From positions 1,602,289 to 1,666,288 of the forward strand of contig OZ037855.1 of assembly GCA_964035575.1 (NCBI GenBank): DNA of 64,000 bases, given 5' to 3'. Each line of letters starts with the position of its first letter. Position 1 is the first letter of the stretch. Under the pieces are notes generated by a model, which made no database searches, was not told the DNA's origin, and saw only the letters and a program-made list of their open reading frames with translations. Position numbers and translations under genes: made by a program. Of the stretch, positions 63,701 to 64,000 are shown in pieces. The DNA comes from Rhynchopus sp. YZ270_cl-10. Lineage: Eukaryota > Euglenozoa > Diplonemea > Diplonemida > Diplonemidae.

Positions 63701-64000
63701 AAACCCGCAAACCCGCAAACCCGCAAACCCGCAAACCCGCAAACCCGCAAACCCGCAAACCCGCAAACCCGCAAACCCGCAAACCCGCAAACCCGCAAAC
63801 CCGCAAACCCGCAAACCCGCAAACCCGCAAACCCGCAAACCCGCAAACCCGCAAACCCGCAAACCCGCAAACCCGCAAACCCGCAAACTCCACCCGCAAA
63901 CCCGCAAACCCGCAAACCCGCAAACCCGCAAACCCGCAAACCCGCAAACCCGCAAACCCGCAAACCCGCAAACCCGCAAACCCGCAAACCCGCAAACCCG
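54705..64000. repeat. 8-bp telomere-like array (AAACCCGC/GCGGGTTT), about 1160 units
   Basis: Continuous to the window edge. Variant units (AAACCGC, AAAACCCGC, AAACCCGT, AAACCCCGC) are frequent from about 55.1 to 61.1 kb. From about 61.09 to 62.96 kb I see no variant. A single interruption AAACTCCACCCGC lies near 63886-63895. The G-rich strand is the minus strand, so the + strand is C-rich toward the right edge. All frames are open for over 3000 codons; none is a gene. Confidence 0.95.

Noticed and set aside
54612-63995. Three minus-strand open frames of more than 3000 codons (RVCGFAGL repeats)
   Set aside because: They are the 8-bp array read in three frames; the unit has no stop codon in any frame and there is no start context or known protein.

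Overview
The window looks like nuclear DNA of a unicellular eukaryote. Two genes carry introns with GTATGT donors and CAG or AAG acceptors. There is a U2 snRNA gene, a Pol III cluster of 16 tRNA loci (one a eukaryote-type initiator tRNA-Met), two 5S rRNA genes, and a large load of transposons and minisatellites. The Thr/Ala/Pro/Asp-rich linker of the secreted oxidase resembles those common in stramenopiles and other algae-like protists, but I cannot fix the lineage. Nearly all protein genes are on the + strand. GC-rich exons sit in AT- and homopolymer-rich spacers.

Layout. 1-2.2 kb: a degenerate minus-strand fragment of an ankyrin-family 5' end. 2.3-6.7 kb: a two-intron mitochondrial-carrier-like gene, a small leucine-rich-repeat gene and a TM2-plus-DnaJ membrane protein. 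6.7-10.7 kb: spacer with a 32-bp minisatellite and several copies of a short hairpin motif. 10.8-14.9 kb: a non-autonomous element bounded by inverted repeats, with a 481-bp foldback element inserted in its right end. 15.1-16.4 kb: a second TM2-DnaJ paralogue. 17.3-18.4 kb: a type I membrane protein gene broken by frame changes. 19.1-21.6 kb: a secreted multicopper oxidase with all copper-ligand motifs. 22.7-24.4 kb: a 5' fragment of a retroelement with a 13-bp minisatellite. 24.4-29.1 kb: the tRNA/5S cluster with one copy of an unassigned ncRNA. 29.4-39.8 kb: a gag-like ORF followed by a large non-LTR retroelement. 39.9-44 kb: satellite DNA. 43.8 and 47.8 kb: a hAT-like element and its copy. 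45.6-47.4 kb: an ankyrin-repeat gene. 48.8-50 kb: the second ncRNA copy, a 9-bp minisatellite and U2. 51-53 kb: AT-rich degenerate repeat. 53.2-54.7 kb: four identical 379-bp repeats. 54.7 kb to the end: more than 9 kb of an 8-bp telomere-like repeat.

The host genes do not form an obvious pathway. The most unusual items are: (i) a retroelement with restriction-like-endonuclease features that carries two OTU-like cysteine-protease domains, in a copy that has lost its reverse-transcriptase catalytic core; (ii) a structured RNA of about 300 nt, present twice and ending in T-runs, that I cannot assign; (iii) a U2 snRNA with a change in the normally invariant branch-point-pairing hexamer; (iv) a tRNA-Glu-like gene lacking its anticodon loop; (v) the 8-bp telomere-like array, whose G-rich strand points away from the right edge; (vi) a recurring short hairpin motif between genes.
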